A stretch of 64,000 bases of DNA from Puccinellia tenuiflora (GCA_012064385.1 QRDG01001981.1:1-64000); one strand, 5' to 3'; positions 48,196-60,206 are shown, counted from the first letter of the stretch. Program-made: numbers and translations. Notes: generated by a model not told the origin, from the letters alone.

Positions 48196-49095
48196 CTACA
48201 CAGTATTCCCCTGGTGCTGGAATCTGATCCATTTCTCTTGCCAATGGCAGGTCATCTCACCCCATAGTGCAAGCCAATCCATGCCTAATATGGCATCATA
48301 CCCACCAAGCTGTACAACTTTCATGTCAGTAGCGAAGGTATGACCCTGTATCCACCACTCCAAGCCTTGAACTTCTGTGTCACACAACATTTGTTGCCCA
48401 TTGGCCACCTTAACTTTCATAGACCTGTCCATCTTGACAGCTTTGCATTGTAACTTGTCTACCAGCTGTTGGTCAATGAAGGTGTGGGAACTCCCAGAGT
48501 CCACAAGTAGCAGCATGACTTGATTATTCACCTGTGCCCTCAACTTGATGGATTTTGTGTGTGTTGTCCCTGCTATTGCGTTCATAGTAAGAAAAGCAGA
48601 TGCGTCTTCCACAGTTTCCTCTATTGCAATGGCATCCAGTATGGCATCACTCAAGACTTCACCATCTTCTTCTGTTTCTATTGCCTTTACTTGTGCCCCC
48701 TTGTTTGCACAGACATGACCAGGTGAAAACTTTTCCCCGTAGCTGTAACACAACCCATTTGCACGCCTGTATTCCTTGAGCTGCTTAGCTTTCCACACAT
48801 CCCCTGGTGCAAATTGATTCCTAGTATGATTGAACTCCCCTTTGCTTGCATATCCCCTGTTCCCAGCATACTTAGGTGCCTGACCCCCATGCTCTTTTCC
48901 CCGAAGCAGGCTTGCCTCTTGCACTAAGGCATATTCAGAGGCTATTTGGATAGAATTTGGCAACTGAATTTCCACTGCTGCTTTAATCTCCACCTTCAAT
49001 CCTAGCACAAACTGTGTGACTAGTAGACTCTCACTCACATTCCCTTCATACAACCTCACTTGATACACCAGTTGGTTGAAAACATTCTTGTACTC
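48196..49095 (-). pseudogene. Chromovirus gag C-terminus and aspartic protease
   Basis: The gag part begins at the breakpoint with YQVRLYEGNVSESLLVTQFV, then ALVQEASLLRGKEHGG. The zinc knuckle reads CYSYGEKFSPGHVC, one cysteine short of the usual CX2CX4HX4C. Protease motifs: LLLVDSGSSHTFIDQQLV (active-site DSG) and YDAILGMDWLALWG. A stop at about 48196 separates it from the reverse transcriptase linker. The N-terminal half of gag and the 5' LTR are missing: an LTR fragment begins at 49096. Confidence 0.87.
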
Positions 49096-50317
49096 TGATG
49101 TCTACTAGACGCTTCTATTCTTGTAGACTTGTTGGGCCTCCAAGCGCAGAGGTTTGTAGGACAGCGGCAATTTTCCCTTAAGTGAGTAACCCAAGGTTTA
49201 TCGAGCTCAAGGAGTTAGAGGTCAAAGATATCCCTCTCAAGAAACCCTGCAATTAAGATACAAGAAGTCTCTTGTGTCTCCAACACACCTAATACAATTG
49301 TCAGTTGTATAGGTGCACTAGTTCGGCGAAGAGATGGTAAAATGCAAGTGATATGGATGGTAAAAGGTGATTTTGTAATTCTGTAATAAAAATGGCAGCA
49401 AGCAAACAAGTGACAAAAGTGACTAAAAACGGAGTATCAATGCTTGGAAACAAGGCCTAGGCTTCATACTTTCACTAGTGACTACTCTCAACATCATTAA
49501 CATAATTAAACACATGATAGTTCCCACAAAAACACATGCATGGTAGATGTTACTCGGAGATCATTCTTTTGTGGATCAAATAGGATGAGAATTGTGTAGG
49601 GCTACGAGAAGCACACCTTAAAGTTCGTATTCCACATCTATGGACACTTCATGCTGTCACTATCCGCATCCAAAGATAGTACTAACAAACACCACAACCT
49701 ATTTCTTGAATAGTCTCTTTCTTCAATAACACAAGCATCAAGAAACCTCATGATCTATTCAATACAACAATAATAAAGAACAAACTCATGATGAAGATCC
49801 CTCTAATCTTGATGCATAGAGTCACACACGGCACCCACACTGTCACCGAGGTACCGTGATCACAACGGTGACTCCGCAAATTATACTAGATAACACCACT
49901 TGAGCAACATCATATCCATTACACATAGGGAAACATCATGTATTCAACTATACTAACAAAGCACATGATCACAACGAAGATCACACCATGGGAGAGAGAG
50001 ATAACCACATAGCTACTTGTATAAGCCTCAGCCCCGGTAAGGGACTACTCCCTCCTCATCGCGGGAAGCAGCGGCGTTGATGGAGATGTCCCCGACGGTC
50101 GATCCCCGTCCCGGCAGGGTGCTGGAACAGGACCTTCAGAACCCCCGAAACTTGTCGGCGGAGCTCTGCATCATATTTGGGAAAATCCTTCGGGGGTTAG
50201 GGTTTTTTCGTCGGGGATGATTTCAAGGCATCGGAGGCGGCCGAGGGGGTGCCCGAGGGGCAGAGGCGGGCTGTGGCCACGGCGCCCCTTAGACCCGCGG
50301 ATGGGACCCGCCCCTGG
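49096..50317 (-). repeat. LTR fragment of an Athila/Sabrina-like Gypsy
   Basis: Starts TGATGTCTACTAGACGC and continues with CTTGTTGGGCCTCCAAGCGCAGAGG, CTAGTTCGGCGAAGAGATGG and CCGGCAGGGTGCTGG. These are phrases I recall from LTRs of non-coding Gypsy-type repeats in pooid genomes. Structure and several motifs parallel the solo LTR at 4203-5792 (leader-like end, CCGGCAGGGTGC near the opposite end). It is cut at 50317 by another LTR, so its far end and target duplication cannot be seen. Confidence 0.55.
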
Positions 50318-51063
50318 TGTAACAGCCCCAGTTTGGTACCTGAAAATATGAATAAATTTTCCACTTTTGCATTTGTCATCTTGCATCATGGCATCCATAT
50401 TTAAATTTGCTTAACATGAAATAATGATGAAGCAACAATTAATAAATCAATGATGGTAGATGTGGTTGGTTAAACAAAATTCAAAATTGTACTTTCATAT
50501 TTGTCCAGGAAGTTCCAAAGTTAATTTTATAAATATTTGTCAAAGGCATCTTTATGCCAATTGTTTTTATAAAATGGGAACATCAAAATTGGTGCAAATC
50601 AACTTTGACATTTGAAACCAAGTTAAATATTTCAAAAATTCAAAATAAAAATATGGTGAGCTTCATTATCTTATTAGGAGCCACCCTCATTATTTTTATA
50701 ATATTTGAACAAGTTTTGATGCCTCAATTAAAGTGCCAAAGTCTGCTGTTTCAAAAAAGGAAAAACAGAAAAGGGAAAAAGGCGCCAGGGGGTTTCCTGC
50801 ACAATTTCCATCGTCTTCCCCTGTAGCTCCTCCCTGTAGCGACCGCGCCCGACCCCGCCGTCGCCGTCGAACTAGCTCATCACTGTCGCGCATCCCCGGT
50901 GGATAAGAAGGCCATGCTGCCCTAGCTCTCTCTCTCTTCCCTCACCATTTTCCCCCGCACCCGGAAACCCCAACCCTAGCAGCCAGGGCCGTGACCTAGC
51001 CGAGGTCGCCGTCGCGCATCGCCGCCGTCCTAGGACGCCCGGAGCAGATCGAGCAGGCGCACT
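50318..51063 (+). repeat. LTR 5' fragment, probably Tekay/Del-like Gypsy
   Basis: Begins TGTAACAGCCCCAGTTTGG, followed by AT-rich sequence and then a C-rich exon-like end (50820-51060), a profile common in long Tekay/Del LTRs. It is cut off by the CACTA left terminus. No polypurine tract lies before it. The LTR on the far side of the CACTA is in the opposite orientation and does not continue it. Confidence 0.5.
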
Positions 51064-51078
51064 CACTACTAGGGAAAA

Positions 51079-51320
51079 GCCTAGCCGTGGCGCACCAGAT
51101 TGGGCTACCCGTGGCGCAGGCGCCTGCGCCACGAATTGCCACGCCACGGGTAAGCAATTAGCCGTGGCGCAGGGACCCATGTGCGCCACGAGTAGTTAGC
51201 CGTGGCGCAGGATACTATGTGCGCCATGGCTAAGTGGAAATACCCATGGCGCACTGGTGGACTGTGCGCCACGGCTGTGGTGCGCCACGGCTACCCTCTG
51301 ACATGCGTCACGGCTATGAT
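51079..51320. repeat. Left subterminal repeat array of the CACTA element
   Basis: About ten copies, in both orientations, of the core GTGGCGCA/TGCGCCAC, mostly as GCCGTGGCGCA or TGCGCCACGGCT. In En/Spm elements such arrays bind the element's own protein and are needed to move; that role is inferred here. Confidence 0.85.
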
Positions 51321-51597
51321 TTTCTGTATATTTTTTATATACAGAAAATACAGTATTTATACAGATTATAATATAGGTATTTATATAGACATATATTCTA
51401 TAATACACATTGCAGAACAATACACAAAATACATAGATCACATATGCATTATAACTGAAAATAGATCACGGATCATCATATACATCACATCGATTGGAAT
51501 CGAGTAGCAAGTTCAAACATCATCACATTACAAAGTAAAGGAGTTTAATTACAACACGAATTTCATCGACTGTTTGAACATAAGCTACACAGGTAAG
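51321..51597. other. 3' flank of the CACTA second gene
   Basis: AT-rich, non-coding. A short inverted repeat TTTCTGTATA-TTTTTTA-TATACAGAAA lies at about 51321-51347 and could form a hairpin near the transcript's 3' end. Confidence 0.5.
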
Positions 51598-54500
51598 CTA
51601 GGCGTCGACGGTCTTCGGGGCCGGGAAGGGGCGGACGCCTTCTTTCGTCGTGAAGGGCCGGATGTCGCCTTGTGCCTTTAGACGCCGTTCCACCTCCGCA
51701 TTATCGAGTGGAGCGCCGTCGTAGTAGAACATGCCTCCAACGGCGCAGACATCGTGTAGTATGATCCGCGCGAACGTCTCCTGGATGCGATAGAATTCTT
51801 GTCGAAGATCACGATCCTGGATAGTTGCCAAGTTTTCGGCCCAGCGTTGGAGTTGATCTGGCAACTGAAGTTTCTCTTCATCCCGTACGAAGGCACGGAT
51901 CTGATGGATGGCGTAGTAGGCATCCCTCTCGCTGTTCTTTGGTTGCGTGACGCACGCGAATTTGATGATGTGGTGGAATGATAGCACACCTCCTCTTCCA
52001 GGTCTCTTCCTTTTGAAGACGCCTCCCCTCATACTGAAGCCAACTAGAGCATTATCCAGAGCCTTCTTGAGGTTGGTGTAGTCTTTCGGTTTGTCCTCCC
52101 TACCCGAGTCCAAATATATGACTACGGAATATTTCGGGCAAAGAACGAGCAGGACGCAGTACTTGTCTCTGGGCAAAACAATTTAGACAGAGTGTTAGAA
52201 AAATAATGATAGAAATCTAATGAAGCATCTTAATTATGGCGTAAAGAATGACTACTTACTCGGGATAGTAAGGCAAGAGAATGTAATCCTTCCACTTATT
52301 CTCCACCATGATTTCTTCGAGGTGTTTCGACATAAATTGCCAGCCTTCATGGCTTCTGAAGTTGGTCTCGATCATGTAGTAGGGGTCCGCTATCGCGACG
52401 CCCCCGATCTTCTCTTTTAGGACCTGGTGGGCCGTACTGAGACAGAATAAGCGGACTAAATGAGGATGGAGCCGCTTCAAGTTAAACATCTTGAAGATGT
52501 CATCAAATCGCACGAAGAGCAAATCCGCCGGCTCTTGTTTGCAAAAGCCATCAACTGCCTCTGGCACCTTGGCAGTGAAGAGCGGGTGTGGATGTGTTGG
52601 ATCTTTCATTTTAAGAAGATCCAGCTCTCGTGTCAGAACACGCTCATGCAGCTTCTGCATATCCCCACTCATGAGTTGGAGCACATCAGGCGGTACCATC
52701 GGTCGACCCGCAATATGCATTTCCCGCGCAACATCTTTGCTCGGTCCTGGCCCGTCCTTAAACCGGATCGGCCGCGGAGCCGCCGGCTGGCTGCTAGAGG
52801 CATTGGCACCCTGCTGCGGCTTTGGAGGCAGCGACGGCTGGCTGGCGGATGCATAGTCGCTCTTCCTAGTTCTTTTCCGCCCCTTCTTAGCCTTTGGAGG
52901 GATGCCTCCTCCGGCCGCTAGTGCTTCACGACAGGTCCCAAGTAGTGTGTTGGGGCTCAGGATAGCTTGTGTTGCTTCTTTCTGCGTGAAGTCGTCGGCT
53001 GGAGGCGTCTCTTGAGAATCGAACAGACGCTTCGTGCACGTGGCTTTATCTGTTTGACCAGCGGGCTCGTGCGTGTGCGGAGCAGTCGGTGGTTCATCAA
53101 GAGGAGCCATGAATCCTCCGTCTTCGCAGCGGTCATCATCGATATAGCAGTCATCGAAGATGTCATCTTCCCGTGCCACAGGCTCTTTCAGTTGTGGTGG
53201 TGCTGGTGCGCTGGCCTTGACAGGGTTTTGCGCCAACCCGACTTCCGGTGTTGTGTGTGGAGAGTCCGGGCTAATACGGATCTGGGTTTTCGGCCACATC
53301 ATGGGCCAGGGGATGCATTCACGGAGGAGCAGGTGGTCCTCGGCTCCCACGGGTTGAACAGGAGGATCCACCTCATTGCAGCCCGTGAACACCCTAATCA
53401 GTGAGACCTTGAAGAAGCCATCTGGTATTGGCCTGTTGTGGTGCATGCGATTTTTGGGCGCAACGATGGTAGCCCTAGCAACATCCTTCAACTCTCCATT
53501 CACATGGTGTAGGAGAGTGCATCTAGTGTCGCCCTGCGAAGAACATGCATGTAGGGCGTTAGAGATGCAAGGCAAAGGCAAAATGGATGAAGTAATATGC
53601 GTTGAGCCTACGACTCTTAGATACCGTGAGGGCGTCGAGCTCGGCAATTGTCGAGACACCGCCGACGTCTTGCGACACGGAGTCAGAGTGGGCGCCGCTT
53701 GGGGGGTTGCCGGCCGGCGAATTCTCCGGAAGAGGCGACGGCGTGGTGTGGACCGGCAGATTATCCCGAACAGGTGGAGGTGACGGCGCGGTGTTGGCGG
53801 ACGAAGCCGCCGACGCGGTGTTGGCCGTGTTGCCTCCAAAGTTGGGCACTGGACACGGCCCTTGTCGACCTCCGTCGATCCAATCCGTTACCGAGGACAC
53901 GACAGAAGGAAGGAAACCGACGAGCGCCTTGGCCACTAGTTCGTTGACTATATCCTCCTGCTTGCGCTTCTTCCTCTCCTTCCGCGTCTCCTTGTCCTCG
54001 GCATAATAGTCACACCATAGGACCTTGCCTTTGCCGACAACACGGCCACCTGACGGTGGCTTGTCCAGATCCCGCCCCTTGACCTTGTTCAACGCCGCGT
54101 TGAATGTAGTGTCCCACACGGGCTTCGTCGATCCCTGGGAGGAGCTCTCATCCGCAGCTCTAGAACTTTCTATATCCTCCAGAGCCTTTTGGAACTTCAC
54201 GACAGCAGGATCCGTCTTAAGTTCCTTGGTAACCGGGTCCTCCGTGAACCGAGCCCTGACAAAATTTCTAGTCTGCTTGTCTTTAAATTTGTCGAAGGGG
54301 TTAGAGATGCCCTTAGCTGCCCACTCAGCATCCTGCTTCTCCCATTTGGGCTCAGCCGCGAAGTAACCACCACTTCCGAGATGGTGGTGTCCTACATTCT
54401 TCGAGTTCATCCACCTCCCCCATTCACTCATTTTCTTGGATGCAGGTAGTCCGAGCCTGCCCCGGAAAATCCTAAGGTCTTCTTCGTTGACCCGCTCCTT

Positions 54501-55163
54501 GTTCCAGATCTCCTCGGGACTTTTATCGTCTTCGATCATTTTTTTGACCCTAGATCTCCAACTGGACAAGGCCGTGCTCATCTTCGTGAGGGCAAAGTTG
54601 TTGATGGCATTGAGTTTTTTCAAATCATGATTACCGTCTTCATCGGCCCTGTAGGCCGGCGGGAACTCATACCGTTCATGCAGCCTCTTGATGAGGCGGA
54701 GGCGCACACCCTCTTTATTAGCATCCCTTATGTTATCCTCATAGACAGGGACGACCTCTCGAAGGATGCATGCCACTTGGAGGCCATACCCTGCGGCGAC
54801 CCCTGTAGGCTCTAGAGGCGCCCCACCGTCGGACACTTGGGTGATCGCTTGCCTCAAGGCCCGGACCTTGTTCTTACTCCTCTCCTTCCTAGCCTTTCTG
54901 GCTTGGCTACCATCTGTGCGTTCTCCGCCATCAGTGGTCGCGCCGCCATCCCCGGCGCCACTAGTAGTGGCATCGTTGCCATCCTCGGCGCCAGTATTAT
55001 TGGCGCCCTCGTCGCCATCCCCGGCGCCACTATTATTGGCGCCCTCGGCAACATCCCTGGTCGGCTCATCGTAGAAGGTCCAGAAGTCCGCGTTCTTCTC
55101 TCTGGCTAGGTCTTCCACGCTTAATTGTCGAGAAGAAGCTCCGGCCTCATCGTTGTTAGCCAT
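51598..55163 (-). CDS. CACTA second gene, three exons, with degenerate Ulp1-like domain
   Basis: Exons 55163-53625, 53533-52260 and 52168-51598 join through GT-AG introns (90-91 bp) into 1128 codons including the stop, with no internal stop. The start MANNDEAGASSRQLS is chosen over an upstream ATG because the family usually starts near it. Exon 1 encodes a GA/DG repeat stretch, a transposase-associated plant En/Spm (Ptta-like) region (LRIFRGRLGLPASKKMSEWG, FVRARFTEDPVTKELKTDP) and a basic segment ETRKERKKRKQEDIV. Exon 2 continues GDTRCTLLHHVNGELKDVAR and PIPDGFFKVSLIRV, then a disordered acidic/Pro linker with KKGRKRTRKS. The exon 2-3 junction reads KDYILLPYYPE then DKYCVLLVLCPKYSVVIYLD, matching a C48 (Ulp1) fold. 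The expected catalytic His-Trp is replaced by Lys-Tyr. The later QPKNSERDAYYA lacks the Cys expected before GYY. It is probably a regulatory or DNA-binding partner of the transposase; catalytic protease activity is unlikely. Confidence 0.8.
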
Positions 55164-55220
55164 GTGTTCTGCGTGTGACAGCAAAATGGAACATGTTAGT
55201 TAAAAGAAACAAAAAAAATA

Positions 55221-55364
55221 CATTTCCATTCCGGCAAATTTCCGGCGGCACTCCTATTGCCAAAAATTAGCAAAGGTCATGCAGAATTTTTCACGGAAAA
55301 ATTCGGCATGACCTTTGCTAATTTTTGGCCATAGGAGTGCCGGAAATTTGCCGAAACGGAAATG
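55221..55364. repeat. Long hairpin upstream of the CACTA second gene
   Basis: Left arm 55221-55292 and right arm 55296-55364 are inverse complements with only a few mismatches and a 2-base gap, around a 3-base loop (ACG). The near end is 58 bp before the chosen ATG, so the hairpin would lie in the promoter or the transcript leader. The right arm plus about 30 bp of flank is repeated upstream of the transposase at 60383-60479. Confidence 0.9.
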
Positions 55365-55425
55365 AATCGACATTTCGGCAAAACATCGGCACTCATCTAA
55401 AATCCCTACAAAGTTCACAACAAAA

Positions 55426-55583
55426 CCGGCACACAACTCCGGCAAGATACAAACATATTCATCACAGACGAACCGGCACACAACTCCGGCAATATACAAA
55501 CATATTCATCACAACAAAACCGGCACACAACTCCGGCAATATACAAACATATTCATCACAACAAAACCGGCACACAACTCCGG
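55426..55583. repeat. 47-bp tandem repeat
   Basis: Units starting CCGGCACACAACTCCGGCAA at 55426, 55473, 55520 and 55567 (last partial) give about 3.4 copies. Each unit ends with CATATTCATCAC. Units 2 and 3 are almost identical. It lies upstream of the second CACTA gene. Confidence 0.9.
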
Positions 55584-56427
55584 ATTCCATCACATGCATC
55601 CTACCTTGCTTCAACTTAACCAGCAGCAAGCAACTGTAGAGGAGCAAGCAACACCAGCCACCACCACAACCTGCAAGCAACATCAAAAACACAATTAGAG
55701 GAGCAACCTGGCAGCAGCAGTTTTCAAATTTTTTGGTGAACCAAACAAGCTCTGAAAATTCTGAAATTTTTACAAGAGAAATGTATAACTATTGTTGACC
55801 TACTGTAAAAATTTCAGCTTAATCAGAGTTGATTTGAGTTGTTCAAAAATTGTAGAGCATTTCAGCCAGAATTTTGCCAAAAAATTCAAATTTCATTTTC
55901 CATTTCAGTTTTTCCTAAACTCCAATCATTACCCTAACCCTAACCCTAACAGCAAGCAGAAGCAATAACACTAACCCTAATTTCATTTTGCATTTCATTT
56001 TTAATTTTGCATTTCATTTTGCTACACTAACCCTAGCTAAATCGACTATAATTAGGAGGAGGAGGAGGAGGAGGGACCGGGTCACCTTTGATCCGGCGAG
56101 GAGCAGTGGCCACGGCCAGGAGGGGGCCGGAGACGGCGACGGGGCGGGGGCGGTGCTCGGGGTGGCGCACGGCCTGGAGGAGGCGCGGGGCAGGGGCTCC
56201 GGGCCGGCGCGCTCGTGCTCGTGGGAGGTGGAGGGGGCGACGGCGACGGGGCGGCGGCGGTGCTCCGTGGAGGCGAGGGGGAGACGGCGACGGGGCGGCG
56301 GCGGTGCTCCGTGGAGGCGAGGGGGCGACGGCGACGGTGACGGCGCTCGAGCGGTGGAGGGAGTTGAGGATTTTGGGAGGGAGTTGGGGAACGGTTCGGG
56401 CGCGCGCGAATTTTAGATCTAGGTTAA
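55584..56427. other. Upstream region of the CACTA second gene
   Basis: AT-rich to about 56050, including three CCCTAA units (55933-55950), then a very GC-rich block (56060-56400) with a GGAGGAGGAGG run and two near-identical GCGGCGGCGGTGCTCCGTGGAGGCGAGGGG segments (about 56250 and 56300). Open frames on the plus strand are repetitive Arg/Gly/Ala artefacts. It could hold the promoter and 5' leader of the second gene. Confidence 0.5.
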
Positions 56428-56552
56428 CTTACCCGTGGCGCACGAACACTCCCATGCGGGACGGGTACGTATAATAGCCGTGGCGCAGGGTCACTATCCT
56501 GCGCTACGGGTAAGTTACCCATGGCGCAGGGTAAGACCCCTGCGCCACGGAT
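56428..56552. repeat. Internal cluster of the CACTA subterminal motif
   Basis: Four to five copies of CCGTGGCGCA or its complement (TGCGCCACGG, with variants such as TGCGCTACGG), the same motif as in the two terminal arrays. It lies between the two genes, upstream of the second. No CACTA terminus is found next to it. Confidence 0.85.
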
Positions 56553-56873
56553 AAGGAGTTTTTTTATATTTTCTTTTTGCATTTAATTTTTCATTTGCTT
56601 TTTCTTTTTTCCTTTTGTGCATTTCATTTAAGACATTCATATAATATTTAATGTGATATAGTATTCCAATTTATGATTTTAAAAAATTTAATATTAAGGT
56701 AGGATTACACATATCATGCATATTCCTATTTAATTTTAAGACACACATATGCATATGCATATCAAATATATTAAAAATACTTAATATTTGGATTACAAAT
56801 TCTAGGATACTTAATTTATAATATTAATTCCTAGGGTTACAAAATCAAGTGTCGTATTTCCCACACCGTCTAG
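56553..56873. other. Intergenic AT-rich spacer of the CACTA element
   Basis: Non-coding; the 3' flank of the transposase gene. Short ATGCATATGCATAT repeats near 56745. Nothing else recognised. Confidence 0.5.
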
Positions 56874-59800
56874 CTAGCGTTTCACAATCTTCTTTCCCTT
56901 CTTAGTGGCGGTTGAATAATTTAGACCCGGAACATGTCGACTTCTTCTTGCGAACGGAAGACCACCTGACTTGGGTAGTGTTGTCCTACTTCTTCTTGTG
57001 GTGTATGTTATTTCTTTGTCGTCGTCGTCATCTTCCATTTTTGGGTCTCCGTACTGGTCAAAATCTTGCTCGTTGGCGACTCCATCCATTCCGATGATGC
57101 TCCTTTTTCCTCTTCTCACGACAACACGGCTAGGCATTGTCGGGTCGGTGATGAAGAAGCATTGGTCAACTTGGCTAGCCAGTACCCATGGTTCAGTTTT
57201 CGCGATGACGCTCGCGGTAGCAGCAGACTTGGAGGCTTCGGGTATAGACATGGTGGTGAAATATCCGTCTTCTTTTTTTGGACTGACGCTCTTAGCCCAT
57301 CTGACACGGAACATCGGCACCTTGTCTCCAGAGTAGTCCAGCTCCCAGATCTCCTCGATCCTTCCATAGTACCTTTCTTTGACGTCACCGGTGAAGGATT
57401 CCATCGTTATCCCTGAGTTCTGATATTCGCTATTCCTGTCTTTTTCCTCCGTGTAGAACGTGTAACCGTTGATATCGTATGCCTGATATGTCATCAGGTT
57501 GGGCGCGGGGCCCTGTGACAAGAGGAATATGAGTTTTCCTTCTGCGGAAGTCATTGACGGAGGATTATCTAGAAGGTGGCGTTTGAACCAACGCGTGAAG
57601 GTGGCGTTGTGCTCTTTGATTATTTCGACGTCCGTTCGATGCTGACCACGTTCACTGTACTTCTTCTCAATAAAGTTTTTGTGCTTTTCCAACCAAGGAT
57701 CGACCACTTGTATGTGTTTTAGCGCTACAAAGTTTGCACTGTCAAAGTCGGCGCGTCGGCCAGAGTCATCCACTTGTAGTTCCCTCCTGCCTGTTTTGTG
57801 ACCTGCTCCATCGAGCTTGCCAATGTGCTTATTTTCGGGCAGACCAACAGGGTTCTCGACATCTAGAAAATTCGTGCAGAAAGAGATGCACTCTTCGGTG
57901 AGATAGCCCTGGACGATGCTTCCATCTGGAGTTGCCCTGTTACGAACGTATCCTTTGATGACACCATTCATCCTTTCGAATGGCATCATGCTGTGCAGGA
58001 ACATCGGCCCGAGCTGGATGATATCATCCACGACATGGATCAACAAATGCACCATAACGTCGAAGAATGCGGGAGGGAAGTAAATCTCGAGCTCATTTAG
58101 TATCACAATGATCTCTTCCTGTAACCTTACGGCTTCTTCATGCTGATCGACTTTCGAGAGATGACGTCGAAAAAGTTGCATAGGTCCAATAGCGTTTGGC
58201 GGACGTGTGGGTCCATTATCCCTCGGAGTGGCAAACGGAAGTATCTGCGTCATCAGCACGTGACAGTCATGCGACTTCATCCCGCTGAACTTTTGTTTCG
58301 CTGCGTCCAGATATCTGCTTATCTTCCCCGCGTAACCGGAAGGAAATTTCACTCCGAGAAGGCACTTTATAAACTGTTCGATCTCCTTCTGGCTTAGAGT
58401 GAAGCACGAAGGAGGGCAGTAATAGTCATTCTGTTTCGCCTTTTTGCCCTTCCGACGACCTTCTGTCTCCTCCTCCTCGGACAGATCATTATCATCGTCA
58501 GGGCGTCCTCCGTGGAGATCTTTCCTGATGCCCAATGATCTTAGGTCGTTTCTTGCTTTCGGCCCATCTTTGGTCCTCTCCGGCATGTTGAGAAGGGTGC
58601 CAAGCAGACTCTCGCACACGTTCTTCGTGATATGCATGACATCAAGGCTATGAGGTGTTTCGAGGATCTTCCAATATGGCAAGTCCCAGAAAACAGACCT
58701 TGTTTTCCATACCTTCAGCAGTGGTGGCGGAGCCTTTTGCTTCTTCCCCGGCGGAGGGCACTCATCCCAGCTTGTCAACAGCATGTCGATTTCTCCGATC
58801 TTTCTCTTTCCTTCTTTTCATTTTTTATTCTGTTTCTTTGTTGCCGCTTTTCTTTTATCTGATCTCAGCGGTACATCGAACAGCTCTTTGCGGTTTCTCC
58901 ACGGGTCGTCCCTGCGAAGCCACCTTCGATGTCCGTGAACACTGTTTTGAAGACCCGGGATCTTTCTCTAGCTGCATATATGTTGTATCGTCCATGCACC
59001 TAACGCATGCACAGTGTCCGTGTGCCACCTGCCTGCGATATATCCGTAACCGAGATAGTCTTGCACCGTCGTGATCAACGCGGCTCTCATAGGGAAGTAA
59101 TCTTCCGCGACGGCGTCCCATGTGCTGACCCCTACATTCCATATCTTCTGTAGCTCATCTCTCAAGAGCCGCAGATACAGATTGATGTCGTTTCCTGGTT
59201 GTTTCGGGCCCTTGGATTAGCATGCTCATCTGAATGTACTTCCCTTTCATGCACAACCATGGGGGTAGGTTGTATATCCATACAAACACGGGCCACGTGC
59301 TATGTGTGCTGCTCTGGTTGCCAAACGGATTGAGCCCATCGGTGCTCACGCCCAACCTACGTTTCTTGGATCGTTCCCAAAGTTGGGTATTCAAGTCTAA
59401 CGCTTCCCACTGCTAGCATCTGAAGGGTGTCTCAGCATCTTATCCGTCTCTTCGTTTTCCGGTTATCCTTTCCGCGTGCCAGCGCATTAACTTTGCTTCC
59501 TTAGGATCTGTGAAAAGCCGCTGCAGACGAGGAATGATCGGAAGGTACCATACCACTTCCGAGGAGCTTTCTTTTTCCTTTCTTGTATCGAGCAGCGCCG
59601 CACACCGGACATGCAGTTCGTCTCCGCGTCATTTTCCGAAATGAAGCAATCATTGATGCAAAACGTGGTTTGATGGCGGTAAATCAAAAGGGCACACGAT
59701 TTTTTTGGCCTCTTCGATACTACTAGGACACGTGTTCCCCTCAGGAAGACGATCGTGCCAAAATTTCAAGTTCTCGTCGAAGCTTGCGTTGTCCATTTGT

Positions 59801-60206
59801 GTTTTGCCTTCATCTCAGAGCCATGAGCGTTACTTTAAAGCGGGTATATCCTCGGGCCGACATCCCGCATACAACGGAGCATTCGAGTCTATGTCCAGCT
59901 GCGCCAGCTTAGCCTCTCTAGCGCGTTACTCGACTTTCTGAGAAGCAATTCTTGAACATGAGGGTCCCGCACGACTGAAGTTAGCAGCGTCGGCGTGCCC
60001 GCGTCTTCTCCACCATTTACGTCGGCTTCTTCTTCATCATGCCCGACATATTCTTCGTCATCATAATCGGAGGCGCTCTTCATCTTCCTGATCATTTCCC
60101 GCCGCGCCCCATTGACGTCATCATCATCATCCTCGTAAGTGAAGTCATCCATAAAACGTTCCTGAGCAGATGCTCCTGCAATGTGCCGGAAAAGGGGATC
60201 GAGCAC
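56874..60206 (-). pseudogene. CACTA transposase (TNPD/Transposase_21 type), frameshifted
   Basis: The N-terminal part is present in pieces: an acidic EYVGHDEEEADVNGGEDAG stretch (60206-59889), CINDCFISENDAET (near 59660), GVSTDGLNPFGNQSSTHSTW and PPWLCMKGKYIQMSMLIQGP (59394-59180), then YFPMRAALITTVQDYLGYGY (near 59080). These lie in different frames, so at least five frame changes or stops occur. From 58784 a single frame of 636 codons covers the end of Transposase_21 (VFWDLPYWKILETPHSLDVM, then ITKNVCESLLGTLL), a DUF4218-like part (FPPAFFDVMVHLLIHVVDDI, FLHSMMPFERMNGVIKGYV) and a DUF4216-like part (NGYTFYTEEKDRNSEYQNSG). It ends in an acidic/basic tail at 56874. The enzyme would cut and rejoin CACTA ends; this copy cannot encode it whole. 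Confidence 0.88.

Noticed and set aside
55933..55955. CCCTAACCCTAACCCTAAC, telomere-like
   Set aside because: Only three units, and plant telomeres use CCCTAAA; most likely a short simple repeat.
55988..56474. 142- and 128-codon Gly/Arg/Ala-rich frames on the plus strand
   Set aside because: Simple-repeat GC-rich block upstream of the CACTA second gene; no domain, and the frames run into the subterminal motif cluster.
51064..56552. Left half of the large CACTA as a separate complete element
   Set aside because: No CACTA terminus is found near 56428-56552, only the internal motif cluster, so the right boundary of such an element cannot be shown.
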